A stretch of DNA of 11,220 bases, taken from JBNJGT01 sp046496745 (GTDB lineage: Archaea > Nanobdellota > Nanobdellia > Woesearchaeales > JACJVW01). The translations under genes were made by a program, and so were the position numbers. The stretch lies in the NCBI GenBank assembly GCA_046496745.1, contig JAWOGQ010000062.1, positions 1 through 11,220 of the forward strand. The letters run 5' to 3'. This document shows positions 5,745-11,220 of the stretch, in pieces. Positions within the stretch are counted from its first letter, which is position 1; every line of letters begins with the position of its first letter. The notes under the pieces are model-generated. The model did no database searches and was not told the origin of the DNA. It saw only the letters and a list, made by a program, of their open reading frames with translations.

Positions 5745-7628
5745 ATGTCAGAATACAGTGGGAATAACATTAATGTACTAGAAGGCCTTGAGGCGGTTCG
5801 TAAAAGACCGGCCATGTATATAGGTTCTACAAACGTATCCGGTCTCCATCATCTTGTTTATGAAGTGGTTGATAACAGCATTGATGAGACTCTTGCAGGG
5901 CATTGTACCCTTATCCAGGTAATTATCAACAAGGATAATAGTATCACTGTCATAGACAATGGCCGTGGGATCCCAGTAGATCGCATGGAAAAATACAACA
6001 TGTCTGCTCTCCAGGTTGTCATGACCAAACTCCATGCAGGTGGTAAGTTTGACAATTCCACCTATAAGGTGAGCGGAGGTCTGCACGGAGTCGGAGTATC
6101 TTGCGTTAATGCGCTATCTACACATCTTGAAGTATGGGTCAATCGTGATGGTAAGAGGTATTATCAGAAATACAAGAGAGGTGTTCCTGAGACCGACATT
6201 GAAGTTATCGGTGAATCAGAAGGCACAGGGACACAGATCCAGTTCTATCCTGACCCAGAGATATTTGAGACAGACATATTCAGTTTTGAGACCCTTTCAA
6301 GCAGGTTCCGTGAGCTTGCATTCCTTAACCGGGGAGTACGCATAACCATTGCAGACAAAAGGACCGGTAAGGAGAGAGAGAAAAATTTCTACTATGAAGG
6401 CGGAATAAAGGAATTTGTTGAATATCTCAACAAGAATAAGACTCCCTTGCATGATACCATCTTCCTTGAGGCAGAAAGGGACGACGTAGTTGTTGAAGTT
6501 GCGCTTCAGTACAGTGACAGTTTCAATGAGCACATATTCTCTTTTGTCAATAATATAAACACCTATGAGGGTGGGACTCACCTTTCAGGATTCAAGACTG
6601 CCCTTACAAGGAGCTTGAACAACTACGCAGAGAAGAATAACCAGAAGTTTAAGATCTCTAGTGAAGACACAAGGGAAGGCTTGTCTGCTGTTATCTCTGT
6701 TAAGGTACCAGATCCTCAATTCGAAGGGCAGACAAAGGTAAAACTTGGGAACTCTTCAGTCAAAGGAATCGTTGATTCAGTAGTCAGCAATAAGCTATCC
6801 ACCTTCCTGGAGGAACATCCCCAGGATGCAAAAATTATCCTTGAAAAGATAATCAATGCTGCAAAAGCTCGTGAAGCAGCAAGAAAAGCCCGTGACCTTA
6901 CGAGGAGAAAAGGTCTTTTGGATGGTCCATCAACCCTTCCAGGAAAGCTTGCAGATTGCTCTTCCCGTGACCCCTCAAAGACGGAGATCTACATAGTTGA
7001 AGGGGACAGCGCAGGCGGAAGCGCCAAGCAAGGAAGGAATCGTGAGTTCCAGGCAATACTCCCTCTTCGTGGAAAGATCATCAATGTCCAGAAAGCACGC
7101 CTTCCAAAAGCACTTGCTAATAATGAGATACTAAGCCTTATCACTGCTTTTGGTACAAGCATTGGTGAAGAGTTTAACATAGAGAAGGCCCGTTATCACA
7201 AGATAATCATAATGACAGATGCTGATGTTGACGGTGCGCACATAAGGACTCTCCTTCTTACATTCTTCTATAGGTATATGGCGCCCCTTATAGAGAAGGG
7301 TTATGTATATATTGCTCAGCCTCCTCTTTTCAAGGTGACAAAAGGGAAAAAGGAAGTATGGGCAAAAGGTGAGGATGAACTCGAGACTATATATGAGAAG
7401 ATGGGTCATGACGTCTCAGTTGCCCGTTTCAAAGGTCTGGGTGAGATGAACCCGATCCAGCTCTGGGAGACAACCATGGACCCTGAAAGAAGGACTCTTA
7501 TGCGAGTGACCATGAAAGACGCTGTTGAAGCCAATGAGATCTTCTCCATTCTTATGGGAGATGAAGTAGAGCCCCGGCGGAATTTCATCCAGCAGCATGC
7601 AAAAGAGGTTGTCAACCTTGATATATAA
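5745..7628 (+). CDS. gyrB: DNA gyrase subunit B
   Basis: The 627-residue ATPase subunit of a type IIA topoisomerase powers strand passage with GyrA. The GHKL ATPase domain shows E40 and N44 (YEVVDNSIDE), DNGRG (71-75), LHAGGKFD (97-103) and GGLHGVGVS (111-119). The transducer domain has QTK (329-331). The TOPRIM domain has EGDSAGG (420-426), PLRGKI (440-445) and DADVDGAH (492-499), with QPPL at 525-528 and a C-terminal tail FKGLGEMNPIQLW. Motif set and the lack of the large TOPRIM insertion fit a compact bacterial-type GyrB. All key residues are present, so it should be active. The start at 5745 follows an AGAGGT ribosome site and a TATA box. gyrA is not adjacent; rps3ae comes next. Confidence 0.95.
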   Translation: MSEYSGNNINVLEGLEAVRKRPAMYIGSTNVSGLHHLVYEVVDNSIDETLAGHCTLIQVIINKDNSITVIDNGRGIPVDRMEKYNMSALQVVMTKLHAGGKFDNSTYKVSGGLHGVGVSCVNALSTHLEVWVNRDGKRYYQKYKRGVPETDIEVIGESEGTGTQIQFYPDPEIFETDIFSFETLSSRFRELAFLNRGVRITIADKRTGKEREKNFYYEGGIKEFVEYLNKNKTPLHDTIFLEAERDDVVVEVALQYSDSFNEHIFSFVNNINTYEGGTHLSGFKTALTRSLNNYAEKNNQKFKISSEDTREGLSAVISVKVPDPQFEGQTKVKLGNSSVKGIVDSVVSNKLSTFLEEHPQDAKIILEKIINAAKAREAARKARDLTRRKGLLDGPSTLPGKLADCSSRDPSKTEIYIVEGDSAGGSAKQGRNREFQAILPLRGKIINVQKARLPKALANNEILSLITAFGTSIGEEFNIEKARYHKIIIMTDADVDGAHIRTLLLTFFYRYMAPLIEKGYVYIAQPPLFKVTKGKKEVWAKGEDELETIYEKMGHDVSVARFKGLGEMNPIQLWETTMDPERRTLMRVTMKDAVEANEIFSILMGDEVEPRRNFIQQHAKEVVNLDI

Positions 7629-7635
7629 TAAAAAA

Positions 7636-7646
7636 GTTTTTAAAAA
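7636..7646 (+). promoter_or_regulatory. Possible TATA box for rps3ae
   Basis: GTTTTTAAAAA lies 8 bases after the gyrB stop, about 32 nt before the rps3ae ATG. It would allow a gyrB-independent transcript with a very short leader, perhaps including the AGGCGGT ribosome site (7661-7667). The same T-run could instead act as gyrB terminator. Confidence 0.45.
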
Positions 7647-7672
7647 GATCTAAGTTCCTAAGGCGGTAGAAA

Positions 7673-8443
7673 ATGGCAAAGGCTAAGAAAAAATCAGTAA
7701 CCAAAGCAAAGAAGAAGAAATGGTTCCAAATAATTGCACCAAAACTTTTTATGGAGCAGTCACTTGGTGAGACACCAGCTGTTGAGATTAATGACCTTAT
7801 GAATAAGAAATTGACAGTCAATATGATGTCCTTGACCCGTGATCCCAAGAAACAAGGGGTTGCAGCAACATTCACCATCAATGGCATAAGAGACGGGCAG
7901 GCTACAACTGCTCTTACTGGTTATAGGATTGTTCCTACGACTATCAAGAGGATGGTCCGGCGTGGTAAGGACCGCCTTGATCAGACCCTTAAACTGAAGA
8001 CAAAGGATAAGTGTATTGTGGAGATAAAGACAATACTCTTGACAAGGGGGACTACAACCAGTTCAGTCCAAGTAGCACTTCATCATAAGGTAAGAGAAGT
8101 CCTCAAGAAGGACATCGCAAAAGTTGAGTATGATGAACTTGTGAAACAGATTACCCAGAGTAAGCTTCAGAAAGGGGTATTTTCAAAGCTAAAAAAGATT
8201 CATCCTGTAGCTATTTTCGAGATAAGAGGGATGCAGCTTTTAACTGATGTTACAAGTTTGCCTTCAAATGCAGAAACTGATAAGGCCGAACCTACCAAGA
8301 CAGACTCCAAAGATAAGGAAGAAACTTCTAAAGCCGAACCTACCAAGGCAGACTCCAAAGATAAGGAAGAAGCTGCTAAAGCCGAACCTAAACCAAAGAC
8401 AGAAAAGGCAGCAAAGAAAGATAAAACTGATGGGCAGGAGTAA
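7673..8443 (+). CDS. rps3ae: 30S ribosomal protein S3Ae (eS1) with repetitive C-terminal tail
   Basis: The 256-residue protein has a lysine-rich start, then the S3Ae core: KKWFQIIAPKLFMEQSLGETPA (near 19-40), a β-region with TGYRIVPTTIKRMVRRGKDR (about 82-101), and KLKKIHPVAIFEIRGMQLL (about 172-190). It is a small-subunit protein of archaea and eukaryotes, near the mRNA exit platform. The core ends near residue 198. The remaining ~58 residues form a charged tail containing two 16-residue units (KAEPTKTDSKDKEETS and KAEPTKADSKDKEEAA) and a third partial one, coded by 48-bp tandem DNA repeats. The tail is probably disordered. The ferredoxin gene begins two bases after the stop, so they share a transcript. 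Confidence 0.94.
   Translation: MAKAKKKSVTKAKKKKWFQIIAPKLFMEQSLGETPAVEINDLMNKKLTVNMMSLTRDPKKQGVAATFTINGIRDGQATTALTGYRIVPTTIKRMVRRGKDRLDQTLKLKTKDKCIVEIKTILLTRGTTTSSVQVALHHKVREVLKKDIAKVEYDELVKQITQSKLQKGVFSKLKKIHPVAIFEIRGMQLLTDVTSLPSNAETDKAEPTKTDSKDKEETSKAEPTKADSKDKEEAAKAEPKPKTEKAAKKDKTDGQE
8282..8390 (+). repeat. 48-bp tandem repeat, about 2.3 copies, in the rps3ae tail
   Basis: Units start at 8282, 8330 and 8378 (third unit only 13 bp). The two full units match at 44 of 48 bases, and three of the four differences change an amino acid (Thr/Ala, Thr/Ala, Ser/Ala). The period of 48 bp keeps frame, consistent with a recent in-frame duplication. Confidence 0.9.
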
Positions 8444-8445
8444 AA

Positions 8446-8619
8446 ATGAAACCGACAGTAGACAAGAATAAATGTACCGGATGTGGGACTTGCGTTGACG
8501 TATGTCCGATGGACGTATTTGAACTAAAAGAGAAGGCAGAAGTGAAGAACCCTGATGAATGCATAGGCTGCCGGGCTTGTGAACTCCAGTGTCCTGAAAA
8601 GGCTATCAAGGTTGAATAA
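8446..8619 (+). CDS. 2[4Fe-4S] ferredoxin, 57 residues
   Basis: The frame encodes a 57-residue bacterial-type dicluster ferredoxin. Two Cys motifs are complete: CTGCGTCVDVCP (10-21) and CIGCRACELQCP (39-50), each CxxCxxCxxxCP, which together hold two [4Fe-4S] clusters. Such proteins shuttle low-potential electrons between soluble oxidoreductases; the partner cannot be read from this window. The ATG lies two bases after the rps3ae stop, and its AGGAG ribosome site (8436-8440) is inside the last codons of rps3ae, indicating coupled translation. The stop TAA ends on base 8619 and the tRNA gene starts on 8620. The family call is secure. Confidence 0.95.
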   Translation: MKPTVDKNKCTGCGTCVDVCPMDVFELKEKAEVKNPDECIGCRACELQCPEKAIKVE

Positions 8620-8693
8620 GGGTCCATAGCATAGTCTGGATAGTGCGGTCGGCTTCGGACCGATTGACCGGGGTTCGAATCCTCGTGGGCCCA
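8620..8693 (+). tRNA. trnR-UCG: tRNA-Arg (anticodon UCG)
   Basis: A complete cloverleaf can be drawn. Acceptor GGGTCCA pairs with TGGGCCC with one G-U; D-stem is GCAT/GTGC with loop AGTCTGGATA; anticodon stem is GTCGG/CCGAT with loop CTTCGGA, anticodon TCG at 8655-8657; the variable loop is 4 nt (TGAC); T-stem is CGGGG/CCTCG with loop TTCGAAT; the discriminator is A at 8693. It reads CGA and probably other CGN codons. A in the D-loop after GG (GGATA) matches the usual arginine identity element A20. CCA is not encoded and no intron is seen. It abuts the ferredoxin stop codon, with no evident promoter of its own. Confidence 0.93.
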
Positions 8694-8769
8694 TGCTAAT
8701 TTTACACTACTATAGCAAAAGATTCTTGGATCTAATGGCTTATTTTTCTCGAGAGTATGCGATTTATCA

Positions 8770-8799
8770 AAAAGTTTTTAAAGGAAAAGTTTTTATAGG
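8770..8799 (+). promoter_or_regulatory. Tandem 15-bp TATA-bearing repeat before the 56-aa gene
   Basis: AAAAGTTTTTAAAGG (8770-8784) is followed directly by AAAAGTTTTTATAGG (8785-8799), one mismatch in 15. Each copy carries a TATA-like core with a purine-rich flank. The second copy is about 42 nt before the ATG at 8836 and predicts a start near 8820; the first would start near 8805. Confidence 0.6.
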
Positions 8800-8835
8800 A
8801 GATATAGCATTAATATTAAGATTGAGGGATGAATA

Positions 8836-9006
8836 ATGGGTAACAAAGAAAAATGTAAGGAAATCATGCGAAAACTGTTTGGTGATGCTTCTGCAGCTCA
8901 GGTGGATTCAATGTCAGAGGAAAACTGTGTGGAAGAATGTAAAAAGAAAATCTCTGATTTCCTTGGTCAATCCATCGCTGAGCGTGAATTGGCAGGCCTA
9001 TCATAG
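8836..9006 (+). CDS. Hypothetical 56-residue protein
   Basis: The 56-residue frame begins MGNKEKCKEIMRKLFGDASA and ends IAERELAGLS. It looks wholly helical and charged, with cysteines at 7, 31 and 35 (NCVEEC), a spacing that does not form a known zinc or iron-sulfur motif on its own. I do not recognise the family. Gene status rests on codon structure, a GAGG ribosome site (8824-8827) about 8 nt upstream and a good upstream TATA pair. No membrane segment or signal peptide is present, so it is probably cytoplasmic. Its stop TAG (9004-9006) overlaps the stop region of the converging 59-aa gene. Confidence 0.7.
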   Translation: MGNKEKCKEIMRKLFGDASAAQVDSMSEENCVEECKKKISDFLGQSIAERELAGLS

Positions 9007-9180
9007 TTCTTCCTGGACTTCCTTTTTATCATCAAGCACTGCTTGATAATATTCTACTGGTCTTACATGTGTTATTGTTGTCTTGTTTACTATATATTTT
9101 CCGTCTTTGCTTTTTTCTACCTTTGTCTCAATGTATGGCATCTTTTTTATCTGTTCTTCTCGTTTGTTGGTTAATCCCAT
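9001..9180 (-). CDS. Hypothetical 59-residue protein
   Basis: The minus-strand frame from ATG 9180 encodes 59 residues, beginning MGLTNKREEQIKKMPYIET and containing KDGKYIVNKTTITHVRPVEYYQAVLDD (about 25-51). The pattern is a basic helix, one or two β-strands and a C-terminal acidic helix. I do not recognise a named family. It is likely a small soluble protein. The start is supported by an AGGTGAT ribosome site directly upstream and a TATA-like CATTTTAAGC at about 9211-9220. A perfect palindrome (9189-9203) lies between TATA and the ribosome site, suggesting repression by a dimeric regulator. It overlaps the converging 56-aa gene by 6 bases. Confidence 0.75.
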   Translation of the reverse strand: MGLTNKREEQIKKMPYIETKVEKSKDGKYIVNKTTITHVRPVEYYQAVLDDKKEVQEEL

Positions 9181-9188
9181 TTTATCAC

Positions 9189-9203
9189 CTGGATCTGATC
9201 CAG
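9189..9203 (-). promoter_or_regulatory. Operator-like palindrome before the 59-aa gene
   Basis: CTGGATCTGATCCAG is a perfect 7-bp inverted repeat around one central base. It sits near the predicted transcription start, directly before the AGGTGAT ribosome site. A 1-nt loop is too short for an RNA hairpin, so a protein-binding site is the likelier reading. Confidence 0.5.
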
Positions 9204-9220
9204 ACTTCTTGCTTAAAATG

Positions 9221-9367
9221 TATTTCTTATGTCTTTTAGGAAATATTTCAATAGATTTATAAGAACCCCTTTATTTGTCATACTTTAGGTCTTAAGCAAT
9301 ATCTTTCTTAATAGCAAATCCTTGGATCATCAATATATAAGCTATAAAAAGCACAACACAAACAAAA
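9221..9367. other. Intergenic spacer with no supported gene
   Basis: AT-rich DNA between the divergent 59-aa and surface-protein promoters. Only frames of 12-22 codons without ribosome sites are present; I saw no tRNA, hairpin terminator or repeat. Confidence 0.4.
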
Positions 9368-9369
9368 AT

Positions 9370-9378
9370 TTTATAAAG
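9370..9378 (+). promoter_or_regulatory. TATA box of the surface protein gene
   Basis: TTTATAAAG predicts transcription start near 9399, leaving a leader of about 22 nt that holds the GAGGT ribosome site (9410-9414) before the ATG at 9422. Confidence 0.6.
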
Positions 9379-9421
9379 TATCTGATTTCACTATGTACTC
9401 ACAAATAGCGAGGTTAGCACC

Positions 9422-11053
9422 ATGAAAGTGTTAAAAAATAAGAAATTTATAAGCGGTTTACTTGCCATGTCATTTATTATGATTCTGCTCTTGCCAGCTC
9501 CTGCTTCAGCATTGCGGTTAGGCTTGAATTTTAATGCTGGTGACAATCCGGAGATTGCTCCTGGAGAAACTCTTGGTTTTACTGTCTCAGCGGATCTGGA
9601 AAAGATCAATAATAATGAAGAAGTAATCAATACAGATAGTACGATTCAGGTAGTAATTCTTGATGATGGAGAACCTGTAACAGACTGTTCTTTTGATTTG
9701 GAAGGTAACCTTCAGGACTGTGATGAGGCTGATTTTCCCCTGCTAGTAGGAAATAACAATGCAAACCATATAACTGATGGTACCTACTATCTATATGGGT
9801 ATGGAAAAGAGTCAGGTCAGGGAAATGAACCTGCAAGTTACAAATACATAAACTTTTTCAAAGGATACAGTTCTGGCGAAGGTTATGGTTACATGCCAGG
9901 ATATGGATATAACGATTCATATGGTGAACTGAGTTATGATATCGCCTGGAAAACTGGCGAGCCTGGAAATTATGAAGTGGCTGTCTATCTGATAACACCT
10001 ACAAATAGGAATGAATACTTTGTATTTCAGTCAGAAGAACCTAAATTCTTTACTGTAAAGGCTTCAGCCAGCAACCTATCAGAGGACATCTCCGAAGAAC
10101 CTTCAGAAAATCTTTCAGAAGATATCTCAGATAGCAACATGTCCGATAGTATGCCAGACAATGTCTCAACTGATCTTTCAGACAACGTGTCAGATGGTGA
10201 TGATGAATCAATCGGTAACGAGACAGCAGCAGAGGAAGCAAATGCCACTGTTTCAGCGTCCCAAAACGTTCTTGACAATGCACTTGCTAATAAGAATGTT
10301 CCTGAAGATGTGAAAGAAAGGTTGGCCCTAGTCGCTGAAAATCTGGAAAACATCATTTCAAGGTCAAAAACAGACGTTTTTGCAGGAGATGAAGTGAACA
10401 ATCTTGGGAATATCATGCAGCTTCAGGATTTGATGGCAGATGACATCGAATTAGTAGTGGTAAATGAGCTTGAAAGAGAAGATAAGACCCTTGGAGACAT
10501 GCCTGATGAGGTAAAAGAATCAGTCCTGCAGAAAGTTGAGGGTGGCGAGAACAAGTTCCTCTTCGACAGGTCTGATGTCAGGAAAAAAGCCAAGGTAACA
10601 ACTGTAATGACCCAGGCTGGCGAAGCAAGGTCACTGGTTGAACTCACCTTTGAGGTTTCAGCAGGCGATCATGTTGTAGAAATACCTAAGGCTCTTGCAG
10701 CTAATGCAAGTGAGATTCAGGGAGTCTTCAAGGTAATAGAAGAAGACCCTATCCTCTTGTTCGAAGATACTGATACTATTGAGATGAGCCTTGCAACAGA
10801 TGTTGATAAGGTCGAAGAGCTTGATAGTGAGGCAGACAATATAAGGATTGCAAGCCTTGAGGAAGACCAACCTGTACAGGCAATAGAAACACCTGATGAA
10901 GGAAACGAGACCACTTCAGATGAAACCGCTCCTCTTGGATCAGGTTTTGAATGGCTTGTAGGTGTCTTATTGCTCATCGTGATTCTCGGTGCAATTGTAC
11001 TAGTTGTCTACTCCAGAACAAGGGGCAATAAGCCTGATTTTGAAGTCAAATAA
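9422..11053 (+). CDS. Secreted, C-terminally membrane-anchored surface protein, sequon-rich
   Basis: The 543-residue protein has a Sec signal peptide (basic MKVLKNKK, hydrophobic core about 9-26, likely cut after APASA at residue 30). A β-rich, Ig-like region follows, with a Gly/Tyr-rich stretch at 148-169 (EGYGYMPGYGYN). Next is a Ser/Asp/Asn linker (about 218-276) with seven N-glycosylation sequons and duplicated NLSEDIS units. A C-terminal domain contains VVEIPKALAANASEIQGVF and VIEEDPILLFED, reminiscent of domains in archaeal PGF-pre-PGF envelope proteins. One membrane helix (about 510-530) and a short basic cytoplasmic tail (SRTRGNK) end it. It is a type I membrane protein displayed outside the cell. 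Function is unknown; adhesion or envelope structure is an inference. There are no cysteine-rich or protease motifs. Confidence 0.85.
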   Translation: MKVLKNKKFISGLLAMSFIMILLLPAPASALRLGLNFNAGDNPEIAPGETLGFTVSADLEKINNNEEVINTDSTIQVVILDDGEPVTDCSFDLEGNLQDCDEADFPLLVGNNNANHITDGTYYLYGYGKESGQGNEPASYKYINFFKGYSSGEGYGYMPGYGYNDSYGELSYDIAWKTGEPGNYEVAVYLITPTNRNEYFVFQSEEPKFFTVKASASNLSEDISEEPSENLSEDISDSNMSDSMPDNVSTDLSDNVSDGDDESIGNETAAEEANATVSASQNVLDNALANKNVPEDVKERLALVAENLENIISRSKTDVFAGDEVNNLGNIMQLQDLMADDIELVVVNELEREDKTLGDMPDEVKESVLQKVEGGENKFLFDRSDVRKKAKVTTVMTQAGEARSLVELTFEVSAGDHVVEIPKALAANASEIQGVFKVIEEDPILLFEDTDTIEMSLATDVDKVEELDSEADNIRIASLEEDQPVQAIETPDEGNETTSDETAPLGSGFEWLVGVLLLIVILGAIVLVVYSRTRGNKPDFEVK

Positions 11054-11090
11054 ATATTTTCTATTTCTTATTTTATATTTGATAAACCCT
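11054..11090 (+). terminator. T-rich terminator after the surface protein gene
   Basis: Directly after the stop the plus strand runs ATATTTTCTATTTCTTATTT and onward with repeated T-runs and no hairpin, the form expected of archaeal termination. It also precedes the next promoter. Confidence 0.5.
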
Positions 11091-11118
11091 TATTAATGTC
11101 AGATAATATGCTTTTCTT

Positions 11119-11220
11119 ATGCATTACAGGCCTAGCGTGTTGGAGATTTATTTTGGTCCCATGAAAAGCGGAAAGACAAGAGCTTTAATGGACAGGTTAG
11201 ATAAGATAAGCTTCACAGAG
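11119..11220 (+). CDS. tdk: Thymidine kinase (TK1 type), N-terminal fragment
   Basis: The last 34 codons, from ATG 11119 to the window end, begin MHYRPSVLEIYFGPMKSGK and continue into TRALMDRLDKI. The β-strand followed by GPMKSGKT (13-20) is the P-loop of TK1-type thymidine kinases, which carry a G-x-M-x-SGKT form with a methionine in the loop. The enzyme phosphorylates thymidine with ATP for the salvage route to dTTP and is usually a tetramer with a zinc-binding lasso domain, which would be outside the window. A weak TATA-like CTTATTAATG lies about 26 nt before the ATG, implying a leaderless transcript. Another P-loop kinase is possible because only the first motif is visible. Confidence 0.72.
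   Translation, partial: MHYRPSVLEIYFGPMKSGKTRALMDRLDKISFTE

Noticed and set aside
8282..8390. Repeat array considered as CRISPR-like
   Set aside because: Units are directly tandem with no spacers and lie inside a ribosomal protein gene.
8247..8471. Second reading frame through the S3Ae repeat giving a repetitive basic protein
   Set aside because: A tandem repeat with period divisible by three stays open in other frames automatically; the S3Ae frame explains the DNA and the ferredoxin start is used in another frame.
9213..9281. 22-residue minus-strand frame MTNKGVLINLLKYF...
   Set aside because: It overlaps the TATA element of the 59-aa gene, lacks a ribosome site and shows no further support.
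10027..10416. 129-residue minus-strand Ser-rich frame
   Set aside because: It is the reverse shadow of the Ser/Asp-rich linker of the surface protein.
1..11220. Search for a defence island, toxin-antitoxin pair, integrase or transposon ends
   Set aside because: The window is mostly housekeeping genes; none of the small unknown pairs is co-directional in toxin-antitoxin fashion and no recombinase motif or target duplication is visible.

Overview
The window is chromosomal DNA from an archaeon. The evidence is a set of archaeal/eukaryal-type information-processing proteins: ribosomal proteins L21e, L15e and S3Ae, RNA polymerase subunit Rpb4/RpoF, the archaeal DUF655 protein and an archaeal-type glutamyl-tRNA synthetase. 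TATA boxes also sit about 26 nt upstream of many start codons. DNA is moderately AT-rich, intergenic gaps are short (none over 300 bases) and several genes encode very small proteins. A DPANN lineage of the Woesearchaeota/Pacearchaeota kind would fit, but that is an inference from style and gene mix, not a demonstrated placement.

Layout. 1-629 (-): 3' -truncated metallophosphoesterase, cut by the window edge. 853-1493 (+): rpl21e and rpoF. 1509-2054 (-): DUF655, facing rpoF. 2159-2425 (+): small membrane protein, converging on a 97-aa hypothetical (2412-2705, -). 2742-4418 (-): gltX, divergent from a single-domain MGMT-type alkyltransferase (4471-4764, +); the two starts are placed symmetrically around one TATA element. 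4768-4866 (-): 32-aa acidic microprotein with a terminator-like hairpin. 4953-5531 (-): rpl15e, divergent from gyrB (5745-7628, +). 7673-8693 (+): rps3ae, a 57-aa ferredoxin and tRNA-Arg(UCG), packed so tightly that the tRNA begins on the base after the ferredoxin stop. 8836-9180: two small hypotheticals whose stops overlap. 9422-11053 (+): signal-peptide and C-terminally anchored surface protein. 11119-end (+): start of a thymidine kinase.

Most of the window is housekeeping: translation, transcription, DNA topology and repair. The less ordinary parts are the symmetric shared promoter at gltX/MGMT, the ferredoxin-tRNA junction, the tandem repeat tail on S3Ae, an operator-like palindrome at 9189-9203, the sequon-rich surface protein and several unrecognised small proteins. 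I see no CRISPR array, insertion sequence, integrase, toxin-antitoxin pair or clear new defence system here.

Promoter pattern: the phosphoesterase, rpl21e, the 97-aa gene, gltX, MGMT and probably tdk look leaderless (TATA centre 25-27 nt before ATG). DUF655, rpl15e, gyrB, the surface protein, the 56-aa and 59-aa genes and distal operon genes have Shine-Dalgarno-like sites.
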